DNA of 64,000 bases from Chitinophaga pollutisoli (GCF_038396755.1 NZ_CP149822.1:2976001-3040000); one strand, 5' to 3'; counted from the first letter of the stretch, positions 37,080-45,780 are shown. Numbers and translations: made by a program. Notes: generated by a model not told the origin, from the sequence alone.

Positions 37080-38081
37080 TTATCGTTTGGGCCGCCGGTT
37101 TTGTTTGCGCTGCCCTCGCAGATAACCTTCCAGAGTAAATTCATAAGGTACCTGTTCATGGGTATCTTCCGGTTTCAGCAGGTCATCTATGATACCGGCT
37201 GCACCTTTCATTAGTTCAGTGGTCAGCGCCGACAGATCATTTTTCTGTTCTTCTTTGGGCACTGTACGCCGCCGCCTGGTAAGGGACAGCTTTTGTTCTG
37301 GTTGTTGGACCTGTTGTTGCTGCCGTACCGGTCGCGGCTCCTGCAGATGTTCCTTTTCTTGCAGGGCAAGTGATTTTCGCAAACCCGCCAGTGAAAATTT
37401 GCGATCAACCTGGCTACCCTTAAAACTATATTCGCCAATTTTAAAACTAATACCCTGCTTTTCCTGGGTTTGCCCTTTATACTTGTACAAGGTTTCAATA
37501 CGCTGCTGCTGTAACCGGGTTTCCAGTTCTTCCAGGGTTTGGCAATGGGGCAAGTTTTCTGCAATCGCTGTATAAATTTTATATTTACCGGCCTCCAGTT
37601 CATTCATGGCTTCCAGGTGGGTAAGCTGCAGGTTCTTCTTTATAGCGGGAATCAGCTTATATTCTTTTGTCAATGCCTGCGCTACCTTTTTACCCCGTAA
37701 TCCTATCCAGCTATCAGAAATAACCTCGCCATCATTGTTTACCATGTTGGCTACAATATGCAAATGCAGGTGGGCTTTGTCGGTATGTTTGCTCACTACG
37801 TATTGTGTGTTGGTAATGCCTAACCGTTGCAAATACTTCCCGGCAATCTCGGTCATGATTTCATCGGAAGGATTTTCACCGGGGTAGAAACTCAAGATAC
37901 CATGAAAGCAGGCCAGTTCTTTGGACGGGTGAAGCTGCCGTTGCCGTTCAAAATCTTCGGCCATCAGTTTAACATCATGGCTCCTTACGCCTTCGGCGAT
38001 CAATATTTCAGCACCGGGTTTGTTAGCAATGTAATTGCAGGTATGATAAAAGGAACGGGCCGGAACCGGTTTACTGATCAT
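37080..38081 (-). CDS. Relaxase/mobilization nuclease (MobA/VirD2-like)
   Basis: Nicks oriT and leads the transferred strand. The 333-aa protein has the three-histidine metal motif in HTDKAHLHLHIVANMV (about residues 120-135) and upstream relaxase features (CNYIANKPGAEILIAEGV, then HGILSFYPGE). A candidate catalytic Tyr is the Tyr in SFYHTCNYI near the N-terminus. The C-terminal third is basic and Gln-rich. It overlaps the mobC gene by 4 bp (ATGA). No T4SS or coupling protein is encoded in the island, so transfer needs a helper. Confidence 0.92.
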   Translation of the reverse strand: MISKPVPARSFYHTCNYIANKPGAEILIAEGVRSHDVKLMAEDFERQRQLHPSKELACFHGILSFYPGENPSDEIMTEIAGKYLQRLGITNTQYVVSKHTDKAHLHLHIVANMVNNDGEVISDSWIGLRGKKVAQALTKEYKLIPAIKKNLQLTHLEAMNELEAGKYKIYTAIAENLPHCQTLEELETRLQQQRIETLYKYKGQTQEKQGISFKIGEYSFKGSQVDRKFSLAGLRKSLALQEKEHLQEPRPVRQQQQVQQPEQKLSLTRRRRTVPKEEQKNDLSALTTELMKGAAGIIDDLLKPEDTHEQVPYEFTLEGYLRGQRKQNRRPKR

Positions 38082-38430
38082 GGCGTTAGTTTTTTAAGTA
38101 TTACATCCAACTGGTCACGGAAATGTTCAAAGTATAGCATTGCCTGTAAAAGTCCCTGCTGGTGGCAGGCTTTGGTAAGCTGGTTGATATTGCCCGACAT
38201 ACCAACTAACTGCCTGACAAAATGCCCTTCTTCTTCGGTTAGCCGGGCCATTACCCTCCCGTTGATGGTTATTTCCCGGATATAGTTGGATATACTTATA
38301 CCTGCCTGCGCAGCTTTCTCCTTGATAACAAAGTATTCCACCCGGCTGTAACGGACAGCGGCCCGTACTTCCTTTTTTACCTGTTTGACCGGCCTGCCTG
38401 CCTTCTTTTTTTCCTATTCACAGTTTCCAT
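38078..38430 (-). pseudogene. MobC-like relaxosome accessory protein with a 5' frame break
   Basis: The open part from 38341 encodes VEYFVIKEKAAQAGISISNYIREITINGRV, typical of ribbon-helix-helix MobC proteins. In frame upstream are KKEVRAAVRYSR and GRPVKQV, which are usual for the family N-terminus, but no start lies in that frame. An ATG at 38430 reads METVNRKK in the adjoining frame, and adding one A at the A7 run (38406-38412) joins the two. So the gene probably starts at 38430 and is either broken or carries an assembly error. It assists the relaxase encoded directly downstream. Confidence 0.75.
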
Positions 38431-38501
38431 AACACATATTTTTTTGTTCCAAAACCGGACATCAAGGCCGGTTCCCCCACTGCGACCAACGGGAGCGGTG
38501 G

Positions 38502-38550
38502 GCAAGCGTTGTTGTCGAACCGTTTTTTGTTCGACAACAACACCGCTTGC
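38502..38550. other. Candidate oriT hairpin
   Basis: GCAAGCG plus TTGTTGTCGAAC pairs with GTTCGACAACAA plus CGCTTGC around CGTTTTTT, with a 3-nt bulge. It lies upstream of mobC-relaxase, where oriT usually lies in mobilizable elements. A smaller ACCGG/CCGGT repeat is 40 bp away. No gene is seen in 38431-38649. Confidence 0.45.
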
Positions 38551-38649
38551 CTTAAACCGGAGGTTTAAAAACTGCCCTGCAAATCGCTACTGCTCTCGGT
38601 AATAGCAAAGCGGGGAAAAGTCGCATTGCCTCCGATAATCCTACCGGCT

Positions 38650-38958
38650 TCATTTACTGGTTTCCTGGTTGAAAACTTTCGGGTTGTCCGCACCATATTT
38701 CCGGAGGTTCGCTTTCAAATTCATCCAAAGCTGGATGTTGAAGTCGGCCAATTCCATCAGATCCTCCCGGTCAAGCTTGTGTGGATTGGTTACCTGGCCC
38801 GCCTCCTTTCCTCCAGGCTGGCTTTCGGTGAAGGAATAAATATTGGGTGCATACCCTTCGCCAATCTCCAGGCTTTTGGAAATAGCGAGGCTGCTGCCGT
38901 AAAGTTTCAGGAGCTTCCCACTGGAAAGAGAAAGCGTTTTGCGTTTCAAATCTGCCAT
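38650..38958 (-). CDS. Unknown small island protein, 102 aa
   Basis: Basic N-terminus (MADLKRKTLSLSSGKLLKLYG) and a helical C-terminal half (DLMELADFNIQLWMNLKANLRKYG). I do not recognise a family. It lies between primase and mobC on the same strand, upstream of the candidate oriT, so a role in mobilization or replication is possible. Confidence 0.65.
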   Translation of the reverse strand: MADLKRKTLSLSSGKLLKLYGSSLAISKSLEIGEGYAPNIYSFTESQPGGKEAGQVTNPHKLDREDLMELADFNIQLWMNLKANLRKYGADNPKVFNQETSK

Positions 38959-39013
38959 CTGTTTCGGTTTAATAATTATGAAATAGGTTTACTAGATCAT
39001 CCGTCTGAAGACC

Positions 39014-40006
39014 CTAAATGCGCTTACCCTTCTTGTTCTGGGGGCTACCCGGTGGAGGATGGTGGACATCCTGCATCATCTTCCCTGACTGTCGGAGGAT
39101 CGATTGTTCCTGCTCCAACTTTTGAAAGTTCTGGATCAGCCAATCGTTCAGGTCATTACTCCCGGTATAGAGCTGACTTCCGTCCCGAAATTGCGGTCCG
39201 AACATCAATGCCTGCCCGGTACATTGGCGCCCAGCGGTGTCCCGATCCAGGTAGAGGGTGACCCCGGCATGTCGATCCATGATAGATCTGTGCTTTGGGA
39301 AATAGGCGAGGGAATTCAAGATTAGGAAATTGCTTGGTGGTTGGGGACGGTATTGCCCCAGGGTAAGAAATGATAGGAAATCGAAGAAGCCTTCAAATAC
39401 CGCCAGATCATTGCACCCCTGATCCAGGAAAGTGGACGCCTTGGGCGAACTACTGCCTTTAAAATGTGCATTACGAAGTTCAAAGCCGCCCTGGTCATTC
39501 TTAAACCCGATGGCAAAAAAGTGCCGACCGGATAACTCAAACTGCACTTCCTGGCAATAAACTGCCGCGATTGACAAAGGGATTTTGCGTTCCGCCAGGT
39601 AGCGGGAAAGCTCCGGCGATGCCAGCGGGCCGGCGAACAAAACGACAATCCCTTTCTTTTCACCAGCCCGGCTGGTCGAGGGCTGAACGGCTGATGGAAT
39701 AGAAATCTGGCTGCGTTGTTGGGGACGATTAAAAGAAATGTAGGGTTTCAGCCTCTCCAAAAACTCCCGGACATCGCATCGGAAATACGCTATCCCGAAA
39801 TCAATAATGGTCCCTCCCTGGCCGGTTCCATGATCGTACCATACACCCTTTGCCCTGTCGACCTTAAAGGAGGGGGTATGCTCTTCCCGTAATGGAGATC
39901 GGTACCAGTATTCCTGCCCGCGGATCTTTTCCGGGTAAAATCCCAGGAATGCGAGATAATCCACCTGGTCGAGCATTTTCGCTTCCTGGGTGGTTACCCT
40001 ATTCAT
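39014..40006 (-). CDS. DnaG-like primase (CHC2-like and Toprim domains)
   Basis: About 330 aa from the ATG at 40006 (MNRVTTQEAKMLDQVDYLAFLG). The N-terminal part resembles a CHC2 primase domain (YRSPLREEHTPSFKVDRAKG, then GTGQGGTIIDFGIAYF), but the zinc-binding Cys/His set is not complete. The Toprim part follows with LAVFEGFFDFLSF and VTLYLDRDTAGRQ. Such primases are common in Bacteroidota mobile elements and prime the transferred or excised DNA. It overlaps the upstream HTH gene by 8 bp. Confidence 0.88.
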   Translation of the reverse strand: MNRVTTQEAKMLDQVDYLAFLGFYPEKIRGQEYWYRSPLREEHTPSFKVDRAKGVWYDHGTGQGGTIIDFGIAYFRCDVREFLERLKPYISFNRPQQRSQISIPSAVQPSTSRAGEKKGIVVLFAGPLASPELSRYLAERKIPLSIAAVYCQEVQFELSGRHFFAIGFKNDQGGFELRNAHFKGSSSPKASTFLDQGCNDLAVFEGFFDFLSFLTLGQYRPQPPSNFLILNSLAYFPKHRSIMDRHAGVTLYLDRDTAGRQCTGQALMFGPQFRDGSQLYTGSNDLNDWLIQNFQKLEQEQSILRQSGKMMQDVHHPPPGSPQNKKGKRI

Positions 40007-40304
40007 GGCCGTACGTTTTACCCTGGGATTTACGTTTCTGCTTGAGGTATTCCAGCACTTCAGAGCGCAGGAAATATACCCGGCCACCCTGTTTGTGAAA
40101 GGGCAGGCCCTGCTTCATCCATTCATGGAGGGTTACCAATGATACCCGGAAGATACCGGCGATTTCCTTGCGTGTAAGCAAGGGCTCCTGTTGCGGATCG
40201 GCAGTCGCACCCTCTTTTGCCGGAAGGTTCTCCAGGCATTCTTTCAGCGCCTCTCTGATCCACCGCCGGAAATCGTTCTCGTTGGGAATAAATAAAGTGT
40301 CCAT
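39999..40304 (-). CDS. Excisionase-like helix-turn-helix protein, 101 aa
   Basis: A MerR/Xis-type winged HTH is visible in EPLLTRKEIAGIFRVSLVTLHEWMKQGLP, followed by the recognition wing GGRVYFLRSEVLEYL. Proteins of this type act as recombination directionality factors or small regulators in integrative elements. It is translationally coupled to the primase gene. Confidence 0.85.
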   Translation of the reverse strand: MDTLFIPNENDFRRWIREALKECLENLPAKEGATADPQQEPLLTRKEIAGIFRVSLVTLHEWMKQGLPFHKQGGRVYFLRSEVLEYLKQKRKSQGKTYGHE

Positions 40305-40449
40305 AAACTTTCTGTGTTATGGACGCAAGATGGGTTAAGCGGGAAGGGAAGTCAATGCCGGATTGGTCATGGATTTTTATCTATTGGAAGTCAATAGGTT
40401 CGCAGGCATTCAGTGGCATGAATATGAATTAACTAAGGTAGATTATGCC

Positions 40450-41313
40450 TTATCCGTAGAAGAATTCTTCCAGAGCCTGGATCAACTTTTGGACTTTGGG
40501 GTCGTTATTTTTAAGTTTTGCGATGCTCGCTTTGGCATTTTTTTCGACCGTATTGGGTTTTTTATCGGAAAAATCTTGGAAATGGTGCCGGAGGATCGCC
40601 GCCAGGTTAATATTGCTGAAGCCGCTGAAGAGTGCTTCCGTTCTATTTTTAGGGTTATTGAGATGCTGTATTATATATAGTAATTGCACCAGCTTATCCT
40701 CGTGGTTTTTATTATTCAGGCTGATGCTACCGGTCGGAAGCAGATTTGTGGCGCTCTCCAATCGGGCAATCGCATCGTCAAATTTGTGCTCCAGTTTATC
40801 TGTCAGATTATCCAGTCGCTGTTGCGCCTCCTCGGCTTTGCCCGCCGCCTTACTGTCGATCACCAGTTGGAGATCCCGGGAAATATCCTCCCTGGTTAAC
40901 TCGGCATCTGCCCGGAATAGTTGCTTTTTCTCCGCCACCCAATCGGCGGCTGATTCCAGTTTGATTCTTCGTTCCTTACTGGAGCTTTTCTTTAACCTTT
41001 CTGTCAATTGCCTGTCGAGGTATAATATAAAGGTGTTTTTCTCGGGGAAGGCATCAAAATGGAAGTCGAGGTATTTATAGATATCCTCCCCGGTGTATTC
41101 GAATAGCTTGTTGAACACCTCATTGTTGTATCGAACAGCGAAAGGCTCTTTGGGAAAGTAAAGGTGGTAGTCCTGCTGGTAGGGGCCTATTTTATATTGG
41201 AAATAAGCAATAAACCCTCCCGGCTCCCCGGTATAGGCAGATCTCGATCCGAAATCGGCCAAAATATTACGGAATAGCATATTCGAGGAAAGCCAATTTC
41301 TGAAGTTTCCCAT
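40450..41313 (-). CDS. Unknown island protein, 287 aa
   Basis: The start is set at the ATG at 41313 (MGNFRNWLSSNMLFRNI). The N-terminal half is aromatic-rich (GGFIAYFQYKIGPYQQDYHLYF), the middle is charged and helical, and the C-terminus ends in a helix (VQKLIQALEEFFYG). I do not recognise a family. Soluble, with no signal peptide. It follows the 216-aa gene by 72 bp on the same strand, so the two may form a unit next to the AbiE pair. Confidence 0.65.
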   Translation of the reverse strand: MGNFRNWLSSNMLFRNILADFGSRSAYTGEPGGFIAYFQYKIGPYQQDYHLYFPKEPFAVRYNNEVFNKLFEYTGEDIYKYLDFHFDAFPEKNTFILYLDRQLTERLKKSSSKERRIKLESAADWVAEKKQLFRADAELTREDISRDLQLVIDSKAAGKAEEAQQRLDNLTDKLEHKFDDAIARLESATNLLPTGSISLNNKNHEDKLVQLLYIIQHLNNPKNRTEALFSGFSNINLAAILRHHFQDFSDKKPNTVEKNAKASIAKLKNNDPKVQKLIQALEEFFYG

Positions 41314-41385
41314 GACCCTATGATTTGTTCTGCTGAAATTTAAGAAATCCGGGGCAAAGGAAATCATTGTTAGGAGCAAATGAAC

Positions 41386-42036
41386 TCAATCGTCTTCCGT
41401 GAATGTATTCCGCCGATTTTGGAATTTTATATATTTCCCGAGGGCAAAAAGAACCTTATCAACATGATAAGTGTATTCAGGATCTTGCCGCAACTCGAAG
41501 GTTAGTTTTTCTGAGAGCCATTCCTTGTATCGGGCAATTAATCCAATTTCCTTCTTTGTAATTACTTCCAACTTTTTATAACGCTCAACAACGGTAGAAT
41601 TCCCTCTGAATTCATACACGGCAAAAGCACGTAAAACATGTTGGTCGATAATCGGCTCATTAGATTTTCCACTAAGAAATTTGCCATATTGGTGAAAAAC
41701 TATTCCCTGAACAGCTGAATCCTCTGATTGAGCCAAAACTCCCGCAACAATGTGCTTCAATTTCTTTAAGTCACCATTTTTCCAAATGAGGGAGTAAAGG
41801 AGCTTTTCCATAGCACTAAATCCGGAAATATCAAGAACAGTGTAATCATCTGCCAATACTCCTTTTCTCCTCAGCTCTATGATTTCCTCCCGTGCAATTT
41901 TGAAAGGAATTTTGGGATAAGTCTCCTCTGAGAAATAGAAGCTATTGCTAATGTTATGACCAACTAACAATCCGTCTACTTCGTGAGTATTTTTGCATTT
42001 CATTAATTCGTCAAAGACACTTAATAGCCGTTCCAT
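41386..42036 (-). CDS. Unknown island protein, 216 aa
   Basis: Soluble protein without recognised domains (MERLLSVFDELMKCKNTHEV, later VFHQYGKFLSGKSNEPIID). It lies 37 bp downstream of the AbiEii gene and upstream of the 287-aa gene on the same strand. It could belong to an extended AbiE operon or be a separate accessory gene. Confidence 0.65.
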   Translation of the reverse strand: MERLLSVFDELMKCKNTHEVDGLLVGHNISNSFYFSEETYPKIPFKIAREEIIELRRKGVLADDYTVLDISGFSAMEKLLYSLIWKNGDLKKLKHIVAGVLAQSEDSAVQGIVFHQYGKFLSGKSNEPIIDQHVLRAFAVYEFRGNSTVVERYKKLEVITKKEIGLIARYKEWLSEKLTFELRQDPEYTYHVDKVLFALGKYIKFQNRRNTFTEDD

Positions 42037-42073
42037 TTTTGTAATTATTTATTGATCCGTCACCGCCGCCAAA

Positions 42074-42928
42074 TTATTCTTCAAAACCCTTCAAGATTTC
42101 CCTTACCAGGTCGGTGCATTCCTTCACCGAAGTATTAAAATATTCAACCATAATTGCCGCCATACGACTTTCCGCCGGCTCGCCTGCATTATTGGCTAGT
42201 ATTCGCTGAATTCTTTCCTGGAGTTTATCATTCCTGTCAGCGATTTTCTTTATTAACCGACCTATTACCCTGGCGGAGATCAATTGCAAATCTGCATCGT
42301 CGCCTTCAAATAAATCACTGTGCTCATCCCAAATTAAGTTGTCATTCATTGAGAAGAAGTGGCTAATGATATCGCTAATATCTTTGATATCATCTCTTCT
42401 CACTTCCGGCCTATCATCCCAGGCAATTAATTTGAGTACAATAATTCCCGGGAGGGTACAAACTTTGAATGGGCTTACATCCTGCATTTCAATTTCAGGC
42501 AGGCCTTCATCATAAATTTCCTTGAACCCATCTACGTTAACGCTCGTATAGCCCGTTCCTTCAACCGTTACACGTCGATTTTCGTCCTCAATGTTGCCAA
42601 AGGGCAATAAGTCTACCTGGGTACCATCCTTCCATAAAAGGACAAAGGCATTGCCTTTATATGCCTCGAAGTCCTCCTCAGATATAAAATATTCTTTGAT
42701 TGCCTCATATATCCCTTTGTCATTTATAAAAACGGCAAAGTCAATGTCGCGTGTAGCTCTTCGGGGAGAAATGTTATTGATTCCCGACATCCACACATTC
42801 CGACTTACTGCTCCTACCAGGTAAAAATCAATTTCAAATTTCTTAAAGCCGCGTTCTAACGCCTGGAGCATATCAGCCAATTCAGGCCTTAAACGCAATT
42901 GTTCAAAACTTATCTTGTAAAAACTCAT
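42074..42928 (-). CDS. abiEii: AbiEii-like nucleotidyltransferase toxin
   Basis: A 284-aa nucleotidyltransferase-fold protein. LVGAVSRNVW (about 38-46) and RATRDIDFAVF, with the DxD at 61-63, are followed by a third acidic residue in QVDLLPFG (Asp about 106). AbiEii toxins use this fold to modify tRNA or other targets when the antitoxin is lost, giving abortive infection or plasmid maintenance. It overlaps the antitoxin gene by 26 bp, the usual arrangement. Confidence 0.87.
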   Translation of the reverse strand: MSFYKISFEQLRLRPELADMLQALERGFKKFEIDFYLVGAVSRNVWMSGINNISPRRATRDIDFAVFINDKGIYEAIKEYFISEEDFEAYKGNAFVLLWKDGTQVDLLPFGNIEDENRRVTVEGTGYTSVNVDGFKEIYDEGLPEIEMQDVSPFKVCTLPGIIVLKLIAWDDRPEVRRDDIKDISDIISHFFSMNDNLIWDEHSDLFEGDDADLQLISARVIGRLIKKIADRNDKLQERIQRILANNAGEPAESRMAAIMVEYFNTSVKECTDLVREILKGFEE

Positions 42929-43907
42929 TGTAAATTTTTTCAGCGGTTTCCATACATCTTCTGTCTCCGGTATTTATAAGATCAACATAGACTAGCAATG
43001 GGGGAGCAACGTTACTGTTCGTTTCATCGCTATTCCAAAACTTTTTGTACACTTTTATGTAACCATTGGGATCTGGAAGGAATCGATAATTCTTGATTAA
43101 TTCTGGTTTTGCCTCTGTTGTGTAAAGGGTGAATATCTCTGGTTGCAGATAGTTCGTAAGCAAATCGCCTCCTGGCTCCCCTCCCCACCAGCTTTTGCTG
43201 TCATTGAGTTCAATTTGATTCCACTTTGCCGCCTCGGTTTGATTGATAAACCGAAATGTTCCGACAAGCAGGCTTGGCTTTAGTTTATGTTCGTAAGCAT
43301 CCATCCATTTGGCTAGTAGCTCCCTTTTTCTGTACAACTGATATTCGTCATCATTGATTTTTAATAAGTACCCCTGTTGCTTTAGATCGGTCATTATGAA
43401 ATTAATATTGCCAAAACTGATTCCTGTTACCTCTGCAATATTCCTATAGGTGGTATTGACCAGTTCGGGCATTAGTAGAAAGTGAAATACAGCCTTCAAA
43501 CCTGTTTTGGCAAAGGCCCGGCCCAATTTTTCGTCTTCTTTCATGATTGGCTTTTTCCCCTCCAGCCAGATGAAAAGATCTTCTACTCTATAGTACATGT
43601 TCCCGCTGGTTTCCAGATAAGCAATCCCCTTTTCCTTTAGTTCTTCCTTTATTTTTGGAAAAATGTTATCCGCAACCACCATAAGAGGATGATATTTCTT
43701 AGCCAGCATTTCAATTTCTGGTAATTGATAATTTCTCAGCTCTCTTTTTGCTTCTATATAAACTCGGTGTTTCTTACCATTATATTTGAATTCCATTGCG
43801 GCATCAAGACCCTCAGTCGTAGGCCCCTCAGTGAGCTTTGCCTGGATTTTTGTTTGTTCTTCCCATTGTTCAACCGCTTCGTGTATTATTGTTGCTATTT
43901 CCCTCAT
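42903..43907 (-). CDS. abiEi: AbiEi-family type IV antitoxin
   Basis: A 334-aa protein with an N-terminal nuclease-fold-like region (HRVYIEAKRELRNYQLPEIE), a winged-HTH stretch (LVNTTYRNIAEVTGISFGNINFIMTDLKQQGYL, about 150-185) and the AbiEi C-terminal domain with WWGGEPGGDLLTNYLQPE. It should counter AbiEii and repress the operon. Two 30-bp direct repeats lie directly upstream (43930-44035) and are candidate operators. The gene is AT-rich relative to the mobilization genes. Confidence 0.87.
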   Translation of the reverse strand: MREIATIIHEAVEQWEEQTKIQAKLTEGPTTEGLDAAMEFKYNGKKHRVYIEAKRELRNYQLPEIEMLAKKYHPLMVVADNIFPKIKEELKEKGIAYLETSGNMYYRVEDLFIWLEGKKPIMKEDEKLGRAFAKTGLKAVFHFLLMPELVNTTYRNIAEVTGISFGNINFIMTDLKQQGYLLKINDDEYQLYRKRELLAKWMDAYEHKLKPSLLVGTFRFINQTEAAKWNQIELNDSKSWWGGEPGGDLLTNYLQPEIFTLYTTEAKPELIKNYRFLPDPNGYIKVYKKFWNSDETNSNVAPPLLVYVDLINTGDRRCMETAEKIYNEFLQDKF

Positions 43908-43929
43908 GTTTGTAAAATTTTATGTTTTA

Positions 43930-44035
43930 CGTAACGCAAACATCTATATTTTGCAAACAAAGGTAAGGTAAATCCACCAATCTGCATGCAAAAAAGCCTT
44001 GTTTGCGTAACGTAAACATAAATAAAATGCAAACA
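43930..44035. promoter_or_regulatory. Paired 30-bp operator-like direct repeats upstream of abiEi
   Basis: Copies at 43930-43959 and 44006-44035 share the form CGTAACGyAAACAT, seven variable bases, then wTGCAAACA. They lie within 130 bp of the antitoxin start. AbiEi antitoxins are known to bind repeats in their own promoter, so these are the likely autoregulatory sites. Confidence 0.7.
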
Positions 44036-44201
44036 TAATCGTAACTATCTGAATAACAATATTATGGCAACTAGCATTCGGCATATTACTTTAAATTATA
44101 TGTAACCAGTGTCTTCTTTGTTCACATTATTCGTATGTTCACTAAAAATGAACAGCGCCAAAAAGTGAACAATCAAACACTCCAATCCCCCGTGAAATAT
44201 G

Positions 44202-45542
44202 TCATTTTTCCATTCCCTCCTTAAAAGCCACCAAACGCTGCGAATACTCCTTCTTAACCGATTTTTCGAAACTATCCAGGTAGCTCTCAGTCGTCTTCAT
44301 GCTGGTATGACCAAGCGATTCCTGGATAAACTCCGTACTTACGCCAGACCGCTTTAAGATCGTCGAGAATGTGTGCCTGGCCACGTAGGTCGTCACTTTT
44401 TTCTCGATACCCAGCTTCTTCCGGATCTTCGCCATCCAGTCATTAATCGCCTGGACAAACAATTCGCATAACTCTACCTGGCGCAAAGGTGTAACATTAT
44501 GCTCCATCCAGGGAAAAATGTAATTCTCCGGGCTCTTGTCTTTATTCCCCCAGTAGTCAATAATCCGCTGCATGTCCTCTGAAATAAAGACCGTAATGGG
44601 TCGGGGATCAAGCCTTGTAGAGTTTACTGTCTTGGCCCGTTCAAAAACGAGATAATCACCGTCGATATTCTTGTATTTAAGGTGCATGATATCAGTAGGA
44701 TTGATTCCATTCGCCAAGTAAGAAAACAACCAAAAATCCTTCGCTTTCCGTTCCCGCTCATTTTCGGGCTGATAATAATATATCTTACTCACATCCTCCA
44801 GCGTCAACGCTTTTTTGATATTCCGAGAAGATGGCGGTTGATAAAGCCTCCGGCCAAAAGGATAACAGTTCTCCCGCTTAATGATTCCTTGGAAAATGGC
44901 CTCATTAAAGGCGGCACGCAGGCAACGGGTGTAAATACCGACGGTGGTCTTAGAATATTCATGCTCCAGCAACCAGGCCTCAAAACGCTTCAGATAGATG
45001 ACATTAATATCAACGAACCGTACATTACCGCTGAAGCGGGCCAGTATATTGTACGTAGTCTGGTAATGGACAGCCGTCCGGATGCGGTGCTCGTTTAAAA
45101 GTTTGCTGATATAAAATAGGAATACCGCCAAGATCGTGTCTGGCTCGGGCTTAGGCAACCGGAAAATAGGGAAGCGGTTATCATACATCACCTGGTTGAA
45201 AGGGTGGTTATCGAGTTCCGCGACTTCTTTGATCGCCTTCCGCTGGTGAAAAGAAGGATTGTTTAGGATAAACGCTTTCTCGAAACCTTCCAACGTGAAT
45301 GGCTGCAATCCTGCCGCCGCTTCCTCGGCATTTCGCTGCAATTGCTTGAGGGTTTCTTGCATCTTTTTCAGGCACTCTGATTTTTGCCTAGAGGACAAAG
45401 CCTTGAATTCTTCCTCGCTCAAGTCGTAAACCGTCTGATAGCGGCGAGGTTTGCGATTAAAAATTGCCAGCAGCTTCACCGGAAACTTTCCCGTTTTTTT
45501 AGCCCGGCGGGTGTCCAGGCTGATCGAAATACTCAATGACAT
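44202..45542 (-). CDS. int: Tyrosine recombinase/integrase of the island
   Basis: A 446-aa site-specific recombinase. An N-terminal Arm-type domain (SISISLDTRRAKKTGKFPVKL) and a SAM-like core-binding domain precede the catalytic domain. Box II is in YVARHTFSTILKRSG, then LGHTSMKTTESYLDSF with the conserved His and the catalytic Tyr. The box I position reads ANGINPTDIMHLKY, without the classical Arg, as in some Bacteroidota element integrases. It lies about 200 bp from attR and catalyses recombination at the tRNA-Asn 3' half. Confidence 0.94.
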   Translation of the reverse strand: MSLSISISLDTRRAKKTGKFPVKLLAIFNRKPRRYQTVYDLSEEEFKALSSRQKSECLKKMQETLKQLQRNAEEAAAGLQPFTLEGFEKAFILNNPSFHQRKAIKEVAELDNHPFNQVMYDNRFPIFRLPKPEPDTILAVFLFYISKLLNEHRIRTAVHYQTTYNILARFSGNVRFVDINVIYLKRFEAWLLEHEYSKTTVGIYTRCLRAAFNEAIFQGIIKRENCYPFGRRLYQPPSSRNIKKALTLEDVSKIYYYQPENERERKAKDFWLFSYLANGINPTDIMHLKYKNIDGDYLVFERAKTVNSTRLDPRPITVFISEDMQRIIDYWGNKDKSPENYIFPWMEHNVTPLRQVELCELFVQAINDWMAKIRKKLGIEKKVTTYVARHTFSTILKRSGVSTEFIQESLGHTSMKTTESYLDSFEKSVKKEYSQRLVAFKEGMEK

Positions 45543-45584
45543 CTTGACTAAATTTTCAGGTTCACAATGGCTCTCCGGCCTCCA

Positions 45585-45609
45585 AAATTTGCCAACAATT
45601 TGCCAGCAA
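45585..45609. repeat. Right terminal 25-bp repeat of the island
   Basis: It matches 20175-20199 at 23 of 25 positions in the same orientation, with two AATTTGCCA units. It lies between the integrase start and attR. Confidence 0.6.
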
Positions 45610-45736
45610 AGTCCCCGTTAAAGGGCCTTCGGACGGCTTTTGTCAAATTAGTCAAAAAATATTAAACGATTGATAATTAAATAGTTAAGTTAAATCAAGT
45701 TCACCCTGGTTAGCCCTGATTAGGCCTTTTCAAGGG

Positions 45737-45779
45737 CTGTTAATCAGAGGGTCGTTGGTTCAAGTCCAACAGGGGGAGC
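45737..45779. other. attR: 43-bp duplicate of the tRNA-Asn 3' half
   Basis: Identical to 20089-20131. There is no 5' half here, so it does not encode a tRNA. It marks the right end of the island. Confidence 0.93.
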
Positions 45780-45780
45780 G

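Larger units (their letters stand above)
20089..45779. mobile_element. Mobilizable genomic island integrated in tRNA-Asn
   Basis: About 25.6 kb bounded by perfect 43-bp direct repeats (20089-20131 and 45737-45779) derived from the tRNA-Asn 3' half. A tyrosine recombinase sits next to the right repeat. Inside are a relaxase, a MobC-like protein, a primase, an excisionase-like protein, a candidate oriT and conserved-looking unknown genes, but no type IV secretion or coupling genes. It should therefore move with help from a conjugative element. Base composition is mosaic: the 22.8-36.5 kb cargo and the AbiE region are more AT-rich than the mobilization genes and much more so than the chromosome. 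Confidence 0.92.

Noticed and set aside
45737..45779. Second tRNA-Asn
   Set aside because: Only the 3' half is present. It is the attR duplicate, not a gene.
20089..45779. Integrative and conjugative element or prophage
   Set aside because: No type IV secretion, coupling-protein, capsid, tail or terminase genes are seen. A mobilizable island fits better.
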